From Melitaea cinxia (taxonomy: Eukaryota > Arthropoda > Insecta > Lepidoptera > Nymphalidae), in contig NC_059398.1 in NCBI RefSeq assembly GCF_905220565.1, positions 16,141,210 to 16,205,209 on the forward strand: DNA of 64,000 nucleotides. Direction: 5' to 3'. The position numbers were made by a program, and so were the translations under genes. Below the pieces are notes generated by a model. The model saw nothing but the letters and a program-made list of their open reading frames with translations, did no database searches and had not been told where the DNA came from. Numbering within the stretch: position 1 is the first letter of the stretch; every line of letters starts with the position of its first letter. Below, one piece after another: positions 12,045 through 23,427 of the stretch.

Positions 12045-12815
12045 TGACACTGAAACTAGAAGCCACGCTTTATATCTCTTAAAAAAGCAACAGATTAAGT
12101 TGTAACTGTACAGAAATTAGTGACGTTATATCATCTCACTATGAAAAAGATCTAAAGGGTAAATTGCACCCCTTCTATGTTTTATATTTAAAAACCCAAA
12201 CAGGGAGGTTAATCTATAATATAAAAATGAGTCGCTGAATGTGTTGCTAAGCGCAAAACTCGAGAACGGTTGGACCGATTTCGCTAATTCTTTTTTTAAA
12301 ATATTCCTTGAAGTACGAGGATGGTTCTTACGGAGAGAAAAATTCAAAAAAAAAAAAAAATTAAATTTCCTGAAAAAGTCTAAAAACAACACTTTTCTAT
12401 ACTCCCATACAAAAGATTTGTGATAATACTTAAAAGTCAATTTGAACTTTAATACCATACGATAAAGTTTGTGTTAGGCGATACGAAGTTCGCCGGGTCA
12501 GCTAGTTCGATATAAAAGCAAAAAATCAATGTCTTTAAGCATGAAATAAGGTTAAAATTTAAATCAAAGGTCGTTTAGAATATTATAAAAAATTAGAAAA
12601 AAAGGTAAAAAAATAAATAATCCACTTTGATTATTTTTTTAATATTGCAATTTCCCTAAGGAGGCAATTATATTGTATTTGTGAAAGTAATCATATCTCT
12701 GCTCGTGGACACTATATTTTGTTGTAACTTCGCAGAAACATTTCTATTACTGTCTAGAAATGATGATAAAAATTTCAAAAGGGATACACAACCCCTTCTG
12801 ATTTTTTTTTTCTAT
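12045..12815 (+). repeat. Left terminal inverted repeat (interrupted by a Helitron)
   Basis: The arm matches the reverse strand of 19229-19693 throughout. Landmarks shared in order are CTTTATATCTCT, CAACAGATT, AAAGGGTAAAT...ACCCCTTCTA, GGAGGTTAA/TTCGATATAAAAGC, AATCATATCTC, and the monomer text TTTTGTTGTAACTT...GCAGAAAC. Confidence 0.8.
12213..12505 (+). mobile_element. Non-autonomous Helitron inside the left TIR
   Basis: It starts TCTATAATATAAAAATGAGT after A and ends GGGTCAGCTAG before T, 293 bp. The right TIR supplies the empty site: reversed, it reads GGAGGTTAATTCGATA, and the Helitron splits exactly that A/T. There is no target duplication, as expected for Helitrons. A GGCGA/TCGCC hairpin lies just before the CTAG end. 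Confidence 0.9.
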
Positions 12816-15800
12816 AGTTAAAACAAAATGTAGTGTCCACGAGCAGAGTTATAGACCTTAAAAAAGTAGTATATAGGCATTGTCTTAGAGAAAAAAAAAA
12901 ATAAAAAAAAAAATAGAAGGGATTGCGTATCCCTTTTGAAATTTTTATCATCGTTTCTAGACAGTAACAGAAAGGTTTCTGCGAAGTTACAACAAAATGT
13001 AGTGTCCACGAGCAGAGATATAGACATTTGAAGAAATGGTACATAGGCGTTGTCTTAGAGAAAAAAAAAACAATAAAAAAAATAGAAGGGATTGAGTATC
13101 CCTTTTGAAATTTTTATCATCGTTTCTAGACAGTAACAGAAAGGTTTCTGCGAAGTTACAACAAAATGTAGTGTCCACGAGCAGAGATATAGACATTTGA
13201 AGAAATGGTACATAGGCGTTGTCTTAGAGAAAAAAAAAATAAAAAAAATAGAAGGGATTGAGTATCCCTTTTGAAATTTTTATCATCGTTTCTAGATAGT
13301 AATATAAAGGTTTCTACGAAGTTACAACAAAATGTAGTGTCCACGAGCAGAGATATAGACATTTGAAGAAGTAGTACATAGGCATTGTCTTAGAGAAAAA
13401 AAAAAAAAAAAAAAAAGAAGGTATTTAGTATCCCTTTTGAAATTTTTATCATCGTTTCTAGATAGTAATATAAAGGTTTCTACGAAGTTACAACAAAATG
13501 TAGTGTCCACGAGCACAGATATAGACATTTGAAGAAGTAGTATATAGGCATTGTCTTAGAGAAAAAAAAAAAAATAGAAGGTATTGAGTATCCCTTTTGA
13601 AATTTTTATCATCGTTTCTAGATAGTAATATAAAAGTTTCTACGAAGTTACAACAAAATGTAGTGTCCGCTAGCAGAGATATAGACATTTGAAGAAGTAG
13701 TATATAGGCATTGTCTTAGAGAAAAAAAAATAAAAAAAAATAGAAGGGATTGAGTATCCCTTTTGAAATTTTTATCATCGTTTCTAGACAGTAACAGAAA
13801 GGTTTCCGCGAAGTTACAACAAAATGTAGTGTCCACGAGCAGAGATATAGACATTTGAAGAAATGGTACATAGGCGTTGTCTTAGAGAAAAAAAAAATAA
13901 AAATAAAAAATAGAAGGGATTGAGTATCCCTTTTGAAATTTTTATCATCGTTTCTAGACAGTAATAGAAAGGTTTCTACGAAGTTACAACAAAATGTAGT
14001 GTCCACGAGCAGAGATATAGACATTTGAAGAAGTAGTATATAGGCATTGTCTTAGAGAAAAAAAAATTTAAAAAAAATAGAAGGGATTGAGTATCCCTTT
14101 TGAAATTTTTATCATCGTTTCTAGATAGTAACAGAAAGGTTTCTGCGAAGTTACAACAAAATGTAGTGTCCACGAGCAGAGATATAGACATTTGAAGAAA
14201 TGGTACATAGGCGTTGTCTTAGAGAAAAAAATAAAAAATAAAAAAAATAGAAGGGATTGAGTATCCCTTTTGAAATTTTTATCATCGTTTCTAGACAGTA
14301 ACAGAAAGGTTTCCGCGAAGTTACAACAAAATGTAGTGTCCACGAGCAGAGATATAGACATTTGAAGAAATGGTACATAGGCGTTGTCTTAGAGAAAAAA
14401 TAAAATAAAAATAAAAAATAGAAGGGATTGAGTATCCCTTTTGAAATTTTTATTATCGTTTCTAGACAGTAATAGAAAGGTTTCTGCGAAGTTACAACAA
14501 AATGTAGTGTCCACGAGCAGAGATATAGACATTTGAAGAAATGGTACATAGGCATTGTCTTAGAGAAAAAAAAAAATAAAAAAAAATAGAAGGGATTGAG
14601 TATCCCTTTTGAAATTTTTATCATCGTTTCTAGACAGTAACAGAAAGGTTTCTGCGAAGTTACAACAAAATGTAGTGTCCACGAGCAGAGATATAGACAT
14701 TTGAAGAAGTAGTATATAGGCATTGTCTTAGAGAAAAAAAAAAAAATAAAAAAAAAAATAGAAGGGATTGAGTATCCCTTTTGAAATTCTTATCATCGTT
14801 TCTAGACAGTAACAGAAAGGTTTCTGCGAAGTTACAACAAAATGTAGTGTCCACGAGCAGAGATATAGACATTTGAAGAAATGGTACATAGGCGTTGTCT
14901 TACAGAAAAAAAAATAAAAAATAGAAGGGATTGAGTATCCCTTTTGAAATTTTTATCATCGTTTCTAGATAGTAATATAAAGGTTTCTACGAAGTTACAA
15001 CTAAATGTAGTGTCCACGAGCAGAGATATAGACATTTGAAGAAATGGTACATAGGCGTTGTCTTAGAGAAAAAAAAAATAAAAAAAATACAAGGGATTGA
15101 GTATCCCTTTTGAAATTTTTATCATCGTTTCTAGATAGTAATATAAAGGTTTCTACGAAGTTACAACAAAATGTAGTGTCCACGAGCAGAGATATAGACA
15201 TTTGAAGAAGTAGTACATAGGCATTGTCTTAGAGAAAAAAAAAAAAAAAAATAGAAGGTATTTAGTATCCCTTTTGAAATTTTTATCATCGTTTCTAGAT
15301 AGTAATATAAAGGTTTCTACGAAGTTACAACAAAATGTAGTGTCCACGAGCAGAGATATAGACATTTGAAGAAATGGTACATAGGCGTTGTCTTAGAGAA
15401 AAAAAAAATAAAAAAAATAGAAGGGATTGAGTATCCCTTTTGAAACTTTTATCATCGTTTCTAGACAGTAACAGAAAAGTTTCTGCGAAGTTACAACAAA
15501 ATGTAGTGTCCACGAGCAGAGATATAGACATTTGAAGAAATGGTACATAGGCGTTGTCTTAGAGAAAAAAAAAATAAAAAAAATAGAAGGGATTGAGTAT
15601 CCCTTTTGAAATTTTTATCATCGTTTCTAGACAGTAACAGAAAGGTTTCTGCGAAGTTACAACAAAATGTAGTGTCCACGAGCAGAGATATAGACATTTG
15701 AAGAAATGGTACATAGGCGTTGTCTTAGAGAAAAAAAAAACAATAAAAAAAATAGAAGGGATTGAGTATCCCTTTTGAAATTTTTATCATCGTTTCTAGA

Positions 15801-18800
15801 CAGTAACAGAAAGGTTTCTGCGAAGTTACAACAAAATGTAGTGTCCACGAGCAGAGATATAGACATTTGAAGAAATGGTACATAGGCGTTGTCTTAGAGA
15901 AAAAAAAAATAAAAAAAATAGAAGGGATTGAGTATCCCTTTTGAAATTTTTATCATCGTTTCTAGATAGTAATATAAAGGTTTCTACGAAGTTACAACAA
16001 AATGTAGTGTCCACGAGCAGAGATATAGACATTTGAAGAAGTAGTATATAGGCATTGTCTTAGAGAAAAAAAAAAAATTAAAAAAAATTAGAAAGGGTTG
16101 AGTATCCCTTTTGAAATTTTTATCATCGTTTCTAGACAGTAACAGAAAGGTTTCTGCGAAGTTACAACAAAATGTAGTGTCCACGAGCAGAGATATAGAC
16201 ATTTGAAGAAGTAGTATATAGGCATTGTCTTAGAGAAAAAAAAAATAAAAAAAAAATAGAAGGGATTGAGTATCCCTTTTGAAATTTTTATCATCGTTTC
16301 TAGACAGTAACAGAAAGGTTTCCGCGAAGTTACAACAAAATGTAGTGTCCACGAGCAGAGATATAGACATTTGAAGAAATGGTACATAGGCGTTGTCTTA
16401 GAGAAAAAAAAAAATAAAAATAAAAAATAGAAGAGATTGAGTATCCCTTTTGAAATTTTTATCATCGTTTCTAGACAGTAATAGAAAGGTTTCTACGAAG
16501 TTACAACAAAATGTAGTGTCCACGAGCAGAGATATAGACATTTGAAGAAGTAGTATATAGGCATTGTCTTAGAGAAAAAAAAAAATTAAAAAAAATTAGA
16601 AAGGGTTGAGTATCCCTTTTGAAATTTTTATCATCGTTTCTAGACAGTAACAGAAAGGTTTCTGCGAAGTTACAATAAAATGTAGTGTCCACGAGCAGAG
16701 ATATAGACATTTGAAGAAGTAGTACATAGGCATTGTCTTAGAGAAAAAAAAAAAATAGAAGGTATTGAGTATCCCTTTTGAAATTTTTATTATCGTTTCT
16801 AGATAGTAATATAAAGGTTTCTACGAAGTTACAACAAAATGTAGTGTCCACGAGCAGAGATATAGACATTTGAAGAAATGGTACATAGGCATTGTCTTAG
16901 AGAAAAAAAAAAATAAAAAAAACTAGAAGGGATTGAGTATCCCTTTTGAAATTTTTATCATCGTTTCTAGACAGTAACAAAAAGGTTTCTGCAAAGTTAC
17001 AACAAAATGTAGTGTCCACGAGCAGAGATATAGACATTTGAAGAAGTAGTACATAGGCGTTGTCTTAGAGAAAAAAAAAAAAATAGAAGGTATTTAGTAT
17101 CCCTTTTGAAATTTTTATCATCGTTTCTAGATAGTAATATAAAGGTTTCTACGAAGTTACAACAAAATGTAGTGTCCGCGAGCAGAGATATAGACATTTG
17201 AAGAAGTAGTATATAGGCATTGTCTTAGAGAAAAAAAAAAATAAAAAAAAAATAGAAGGGATTGAGTATCCCTTTTGAAATTTTTATCATCGTTTCTAGA
17301 CAGTAACAGAAAGGTTTCCGCGAAGTTACAACAAAATGTAGTGTCCACGAGCAGAGATATAGACATTTGAAGAAATGGTACATAGGCGTTGTCCTTAGAG
17401 AAAAAAAAATAAAAATAAAAAATAGAAGGGATTGAGTATCCCTTTTGAAATTTTTATCATCGTTTCTAGACAGTAACAGAAAGGTTTCTACGAAGTTACA
17501 ACAAAATGTAGTGTCCACGAGCAGAGATATAGACATTTGAAGAAGTAGTATATAGGCATTGTCTTAGAGAAAAAAAAAAAATTAAAAAAAATTAGAAAGG
17601 GTTGAGTATCCCTTTTCAAATTTTTATCATCGTTTCTAGACAGTAACAGAAAGGTTTCTGCGAAGTTACAATAAAATGTAGTGTCCACGAGCAGAGATAT
17701 AGACATTTGAAGAAATGGTACATAGGCGTTGTCTTAGAGAAAAAAAAAATAAAAAAAATAGAAGGGATTGAGTATCCCTTTTGAAATTTTTATCATCGTT
17801 TCTAGACAGTAACAGAAAGGTTTCTGCGAAGTTACAACAAAATGTAGTGTCCACGAGCAGAGATATAGACATTTGAAGAAATGGTACATAGGCGTTGTCT
17901 TAGAGAAAAAAAAAATAAAAAAAATAGAAGGGATTGAGTATCCCTTTTGAAATTTTTATCATCGTTTCTAGATAGTAATATCAAGGTTTCTACGAAGTTA
18001 CAACAAAATGTAGTGTCCACGAGCAGAGATATAGACATTTGAAGAAGTAGTACATAGGCATTGTCTTAGAGAAAAAAAAAATAGAAGGTATTGAGTATCC
18101 CTTTTGAAATTTTTATCATCGTTTCTAGATAGTAATATAAAGGTTTCTACGAAGTTACAACAAAATGTAGTGTCCACGAGCAGAGATATAGACATTTGAA
18201 GAAATGGTACATAGGCATTGTCTTAGAGAAAAAAAAATAAAAAAAAAATAGAAGGGATTGAGTATCCCTTTTGAAATTTTTATCATCGTTTCTAGATAGT
18301 AATATAAAGGTTTCTACGAAGTTACAACAAAATGTAGTGTCCACGAGCAGAGATATAGACATTTGAAGAAGTAGTATATAGGCATTGTCTTAGAGAAAAA
18401 AAAAAAAAAATAGAAGGGATTGAGTATCCCTTTTGAAATTTTTATCATCGTTTCTAGATAGTAATATAAAAGTTTCTACGAAGTTACAACAAAATGTAGT
18501 GTCCACGAGCAGAGATATAGACATTTGAAGAAGTAGTATATAGACATTGTCTTAGAGAAAAAAAATAAAATAAAAAAAAAATAGAAGGGATTGAGTATCC
18601 CTTTTGAAATTTTTATCATCGTTTCTAGACAGTAACAGAAAGGTTTCTGCGAAGTTACAACAAAATGTAGTGTCCACGAGCAGAGATATAGACATTTGAA
18701 GAAATGGTACATAGGCGTTGTCTTAGAGAAAAAAAAAATAAAAAAAATAGAAGGGATTGAGTATCCCTTTTGAAATTTTTATCATCGTTTCTAGACAGTA

Positions 18801-19228
18801 ACAGAAAGGTTTCTGCGAAGTTACAACAAAATGTAGTGTCCACGAGCAGAGATATAGACATTTGAAGAAATGGTACATAGGCATTGTCTTAGAGAAAAAA
18901 AAATAAAAAAAAAATAGAAGGGATTGAGTATCCCTTTTGAAATTTTTATCATCGTTTCTAGATAGTAATATAAAGGTTTCTACGAAGTTACAACAAAATG
19001 TAGTGTCCACGAGCAGAGATATAGACATTTGAAGAAGTAGTATATAGGCATTGTCTTAGAGAAAAAAAAATAGAAGGGATTGAGTATCCCTTTTGAAATT
19101 TTTATCATCGTTTCTAGATAGTAACAGAAAGGTTTCTGCGAAGTTACAACAAAATGTAGTGTCCACGAGCAGAGATATAGACATTTGAAGAAATGGTACA
19201 TAGACGTTGTCTTAGAGAAAAAAAAGTA
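12816..19228 (+). repeat. Satellite array, ~166-bp monomer, about 38 copies
   Basis: The landmark GTTACAACAAAATGTAGTGT recurs roughly every 160-172 bp, with the spacing varying mainly through the A-run length. Each monomer has an A-rich tract, the dyad AAGGGAT-TGAGT-ATCCCTT, TCATCGTTTCTAGA and CCACGAGCAGAGATATAGAC. Two variant classes alternate: CAGTAACAGAAAGGTTTCTG with AAATGGTACATAGGCG, and TAGTAATATAAAGGTTTCTA with AAGTAGTATATAGGCA. Runs of minus-strand 60-100-codon frames are by-products of a monomer without stops. The orientation is uniform, and only the left TIR copy is inverted. Confidence 0.95.
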
Positions 19229-19693
19229 AAAAAAAAAATAGAGGGGGTTGAGTATCCGCTTTGAAAATTGTCTTATCTTTTCTTGATAGTAAAGAAAAGG
19301 TTTCTGCAAAGTTACAACAAAATGCAGTGTCTATGAGCCGAGATATGATAACTTTAATAAATTTTATTTAATCGTCTGCTTAGAAAAAATCCCAAATTAA
19401 AAAAAATTAAAGTAAATTTTTTTTTTTTCTTATCTTTCTTGTTATTATGAATTACCTTTGTTTTCAAATTTTGACCCTATTTTATGCTTAGTAACATTAA
19501 TTTTTTAGCTTTTATATCGAATTAACCTCCTTTTTTAGTTTTTAAATTTAAAAAAAAGTAGAAGGGGTGGTATTTACCCTTTGGATTTTTTTCCATAGTT
19601 AGATGAACAAACGATACTAATTTGTGTAAAGTCACAAATCAATCTGTTGTTTAGAAGCAGAGATATAAAGAGTGGCTGCTAGTTTCAGCGTCA
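19229..19693 (-). repeat. Right terminal inverted repeat
   Basis: The last monomers diverge from 19240 (GAGGGGGTTGAGTATCCGCT) and pass into unique TIR sequence. The arm ends CTAGTTTCAGCGTCA. It lacks the Helitron found in the left arm. Confidence 0.8.
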
Positions 19694-19924
19694 TAAAGTT
19701 ATCAGAGCGATTGAGTATATACAAGAACCCGACAACAACCGTCGGTAGCCCCCAGACTCAACTCACCACCCGTTTGGTCGGAGGATTCTCTTTTTTCAAT
19801 GGCAGATGAAGAAAATCGCCACACCCATATTACATCGCAACCCCGAATTACCATAACATATTGAACTACAACGCTACTTCTTCATAGAAGTATTTTGTCC
19901 TGGAACATTTACATTCACCAGTGG

Positions 19925-20255
19925 TCGCCTAGTGGTTGAAATTCGACCATAATTAATTGAAATTATAAGTTTGAACAGTATTAAGGTTCTGTTGTCAAAG
20001 ACTATATACTTCTATAATAATAAACAAAAGACTATATATGCGTGTGTGTCAAATACACGGTAGTTGTGTAATGTTTTTTTTTTTTTTTTTTTTGTTGATT
20101 TAATGTATTTTTTATGCATAATTTTAAAAAATATTGTGTGAATTCTACACTCCTCTATATAAACTATAAGTGTGCAAAATTTCATACTCCTGTGTCCGCG
20201 CAATTTTCGTAAAAGGGGTACTAAGTTTTAGCTTCACGTATTAATATATAGATTA
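19925..20255 (-). mobile_element. Helitron-like element, TCTATATATTAATACGTGAAG type
   Basis: Reversed, the right edge reads ATCTATATATTAATACGTGA, the same start as 38730. The inside shares CTCCTCTATATAA and TGTGTGTCAAATACACGG-type text. The left part, GGTTGAAATTCGACC, resembles the 39017/39846 repeats. The 3' end is not defined. Confidence 0.5.
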
Positions 20256-21004
20256 CAGATTTTAACAATAATAATGATATTCTTTATTGCGCATCAATAA
20301 AAGCTACAAAAAAAGTTGTAAGTAAAATTAGAGGAAGATGTACAAAGGCGATCTTAACGCTAAGAGAGCGATTTCTTCCAAACAACTTTGGGTACATATA
20401 CATAAAAGCGGTAAGGAAGCGTAAAAATTTTACTTCATTTATAAGAAAAGGATTGACTTTAAATATTCAATTTTTAGGTTTATAGAATATTTATTTTTCT
20501 CATTGAAAACACGCAGTCACATAAAAAACTATCAACGTATACATGGGTAAAAAAATTCAAAAATTGTTCTGCAGGTCACAGATACATTACGATTTTTATG
20601 TGTAAAACACTATACTTACACTATTTTACTAATAGCATACTAAAAAAAGACTCTTTCTTCTCTTACACCTCGTGGTAGAAGATTTATTAGCCGTAACAGT
20701 ACACACATAACGAAGCAGTTCAACGGGGCCCGTTTTATCTTCACGTGCCCATTTTTAAGTTCAATCAAATCGTTTCACTTTACGCGGCGCCGACTCACGT
20801 TTTCGTTCGAAATGCCAAACGAGATAAAATCGAGAGGGCACTAAAATATTTTAATTCGAAAACGATTTTTAACGCCTCATTGCTTTTGTTTATCGTTGAT
20901 TCGATGAAATTGTTATGATATAGCTGTAAACCGGAGTTTATTCGCGATTATTTTATTTTAAGAAAATTTTACTTAACATTTTTGAATATCATATCAAAAA
21001 TTGA

Positions 21005-21077
21005 CCGCTCCAGCGGGATTCGAACCCGCGTCTTCGACATACCGTGTCGACGCTCTAGCCAATTAAGCTATGGAACG
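21005..21077 (-). tRNA. tRNA-like gene, anticodon GGT (Thr-type), unit 1
   Basis: Read on the minus strand, 73 nt fold into a full cloverleaf. The acceptor is CGTTCCA/TGGAGCG with one G-U pair. The D stem is GCTT/GAGC with loop AATTGGCTA, the anticodon stem TCGAC/GTCGA with loop ACGGTAT, the T stem GCGGG/CCCGC with loop TTCGAAT, and the discriminator G. The A box TAGCTTAATTGG and B box GGTTCGAATCC are canonical, and a TTTTT pol III stop follows a few bases later. Oddities are C at position 33 in place of U, C at position 1, and GGT, an anticodon not normally used for Thr in eukaryotes. It may be transcribed but is probably not a working decoder. Confidence 0.7.
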
Positions 21078-21315
21078 ATATACTCGCCAGAGCGAAACTT
21101 TTGACATGATGATTTTTACTTTCGGTTTAAGCGAACCGTGGCGCCGTCTATAGTGAGTTCTTTACAGAGACTCGTAACTATTCAAAGTTTCATATTACAA
21201 TGAAAATCTTTGACAGGAGACGACACCATGCTATTTTTAATATGTACGATTTTTATTTTTGTGTTACCCACAATTAGGAATTCTAAACATTTTTGAATAT
21301 CATATCAAAAATTGA

Positions 21316-21388
21316 CCGCTCCAGCGGGATTCGAACCCGCGTCTTCGACATACCGTGTCGACGCTCTAGCCAATTAAGCTATGGAACG
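21316..21388 (-). tRNA. tRNA-like gene, anticodon GGT, unit 2
   Basis: Identical by eye to 21005-21077, displaced by exactly 311 bp, with the same C33 and the same downstream T run. Confidence 0.7.
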
Positions 21389-21626
21389 ATATACTCGCCA
21401 GAGCGAAACTTTTGACATGATGATTTTTACTTTCGGTTTAAGCGAACCGTGGCGCCGTCTATAGTGAGTTCTTTACAGAGACTCGTAACTATTCAAAGTT
21501 TCATATTACAATGAAAATCTTTGACAGGAGACGACACCATGCTATTTTTAATATGTACGATTTTTATTTTTGTGTTACCCACAATTAGGAATTCTAAACA
21601 TTTTTGAATATCATATCAAAAATTGA

Positions 21627-21699
21627 CCGCTCCAGCGGGATTCGAACCCGCGTCTTCGACATACCGTGTCGACGCTCTAGCCAATTAAGCTATGGAACG
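21627..21699 (-). tRNA. tRNA-like gene, anticodon GGT, unit 3
   Basis: Third identical copy, 311 bp beyond the second, with all stems intact. Confidence 0.7.
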
Positions 21700-21937
21700 A
21701 TATACTCGCCAGAGCGAAACTTTTGACATGATGATTTTTACTTTCGGTTTAAGCGAACCGTGGCGCCGTCTATAGTGAGTTCTTTACAGAGACTCGTAAC
21801 TATTCAAAGTTTCATATTACAATGAAAATCTTTGACAGGAGACGACACCATGCTATTTTTAATATGTACGATTTTTATTTTTGTGTTACCCACAATTAGG
21901 AATTCTAAACATTTTTGAATATCATATCAAAAATTGA

Positions 21938-22010
21938 CCGCTCCAGCGGGATTCGAACCCGCGTCTTCGACATACCGTGTCGACGCTCTAGCCAATTAAG
22001 CTATGGAACG
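21938..22010 (-). tRNA. tRNA-like gene, anticodon GGT, unit 4
   Basis: Last leftward copy. Its upstream flank is cut at 22100, where the array inverts, so it keeps only about 90 bp of 5' flank. Confidence 0.7.
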
Positions 22011-22266
22011 ATATACTCGCCAGAGCGAAACTTTTGACATGATGATTTTTACTTTCGGTTTAAGCGAACCGTGGCGCCGTCTATAGTGAGTTCTTTACAG
22101 ATATTAAAAATAGCATGGTGTCGTCTCCTGTCAAAGATTTTCATTGTAATATGAAACTTTGAATAGTTACGAGTCTCTGTAAAGAACTCACTATAGACGG
22201 CGCCACGGTTCGCTTAAACCGAAAGTAAAAATCATCATGTCAAAAGTTTCGCTCTGGCGAGTATAT

Positions 22267-22339
22267 CGTTCCATAGCTTAATTGGCTAGAGCGTCGACAC
22301 GGTATGTCGAAGACGCGGGTTCGAATCCCGCTGGAGCGG
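22267..22339 (+). tRNA. tRNA-like gene, anticodon GGT, unit 5
   Basis: First rightward copy after the inversion, same 73-nt sequence. It and unit 4 are transcribed away from each other. Confidence 0.7.
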
Positions 22340-22577
22340 TCAATTTTTGATATGATATTCAAAAATGTTTAGAATTCCTAATTGTGGGTAACACAAAAAT
22401 AAAAATCGTACATATTAAAAATAGCATGGTGTCGTCTCCTGTCAAAGATTTTCATTGTAATATGAAACTTTGAATAGTTACGAGTCTCTGTAAAGAACTC
22501 ACTATAGACGGCGCCACGGTTCGCTTAAACCGAAAGTAAAAATCATCATGTCAAAAGTTTCGCTCTGGCGAGTATAT

Positions 22578-22650
22578 CGTTCCATAGCTTAATTGGCTAG
22601 AGCGTCGACACGGTATGTCGAAGACGCGGGTTCGAATCCCGCTGGAGCGG
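22578..22650 (+). tRNA. tRNA-like gene, anticodon GGT, unit 6
   Basis: Second rightward copy, 311 bp after unit 5. The unit runs out at 22728 against the right-hand 15-bp direct repeat. Confidence 0.7.
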
Positions 22651-22743
22651 TCAATTTTTGATATGATATTCAAAAATGTTTAGAATTCCTAATTGTGGGT
22701 AACACAAAAATAAAAATCGTACATATTAAAAATTTTACTTAAC

Positions 22744-23427
22744 TTCGGAATAAAAAATATCACTGTCTGCTCGTCGTATTATTGAAACTTAGTATCATTC
22801 AAAACTATTTAACATAAATCTGTTTGATCAAGATAAAGTCAAATATATTCTTGGCTTCAATGTTTATAAAACAGAGCCCCCCAAAATAGATTGGTTATTT
22901 AGAATTATATCGATATTATTTTGATTAATTTATCTATAGTAACATAATGAAACGCTAAAGTTATTGTTTCATACACCTAAGAACATTAATTTTACTTTAA
23001 ACGATCAGCTACTCCATAGAGGCAGATTGAACCCGCGACAGTCTGACATTAGCTCACGTAGCTATTGGGTTATTTAGACTCCAAATATTGTACCAATTTT
23101 AAAACGTTTCTGTATACACCCATAAAATTAAAGAGGAAGAATCAACCTCGTAACAAATTACACAATTTAGATCCGTAATTAACTTAAATTTATTTTGACA
23201 TTTATGTCCAACTTACAACTAAAACGGAATCCGCGGTATCAACCTATCTCACACCTTACAGAAAACCGCTAAGATCTTTCCGATAACTAATGATTTATCG
23301 TTATATGAAACACAAAAACTTGTAAGATTGGCGGTGTATTAAATTTTAAATAACATTCTTCAACACGCGCTCAATAGCGGTACATAATCGTTTTATTGAT
23401 ACTAATTGTATTTTTAATTTATGATCA
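22744..23427. other. Unassigned AT-rich intergenic DNA
   Basis: I see no gene. A weak tRNA-like patch (TTGAACCCGCGACA near 23027) may be a very old SINE but cannot be supported. Confidence 0.4.

Larger units (their letters stand above)
12045..19693. mobile_element. TIR-bounded element whose interior is a satellite array
   Basis: The two ends are inverted repeats of each other. The left begins TGACACTGAAACTAGAAGCC and the right, reversed, begins TGACGCTGAAACTAGCAGCC. The similarity runs inward for about 0.47 kb (left arm 12045-12815 minus the Helitron, right arm about 19229-19693). A TAAA at 12041-12044 and 19694-19697 is a possible 4-bp target duplication. The innermost part of each arm is a copy of the ~166-bp unit that fills the interior. 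I infer a non-autonomous TIR transposon whose subterminal unit was amplified. No transposase is seen. The left outer edge is blurred by a local duplication of CTGAAACTAGCAGC at 12008-12021. Confidence 0.75.
20978..22728. mobile_element. Head-to-head array of six 311-bp tRNA-bearing units
   Basis: The block is bounded by a perfect 15-bp direct repeat, AAAATTTTACTTAAC, at 20963-20977 and 22729-22743. Inside, the unit landmark TTGACCGCTCCAGCGGG starts at 21001, 21312, 21623 and 21934, exactly 311 bp apart on the minus strand. After 22100 the sequence switches to the same unit on the plus strand, twice, also 311 bp apart. By eye the copies are identical. Each holds one tRNA-like gene with flanking sequence on both sides. 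Single diverged copies at 47002-47293 and 50937-51131 show that the base element is about 290 bp, so each unit probably carries about 20 bp of linker. Assembly error cannot be excluded. Confidence 0.85.

Noticed and set aside
12775..19309. A long series of minus-strand ORFs starting MSISLLVDTTFCCNF
   Set aside because: They are the satellite monomer read in a stop-free frame, and the frame jumps with A-run length. There is no sign of selection on protein.
20978..22728. Regular repeats that could suggest a CRISPR array
   Set aside because: The repeat unit is 311 bp with no unique spacers, and it contains tRNA-like genes in a eukaryotic context.
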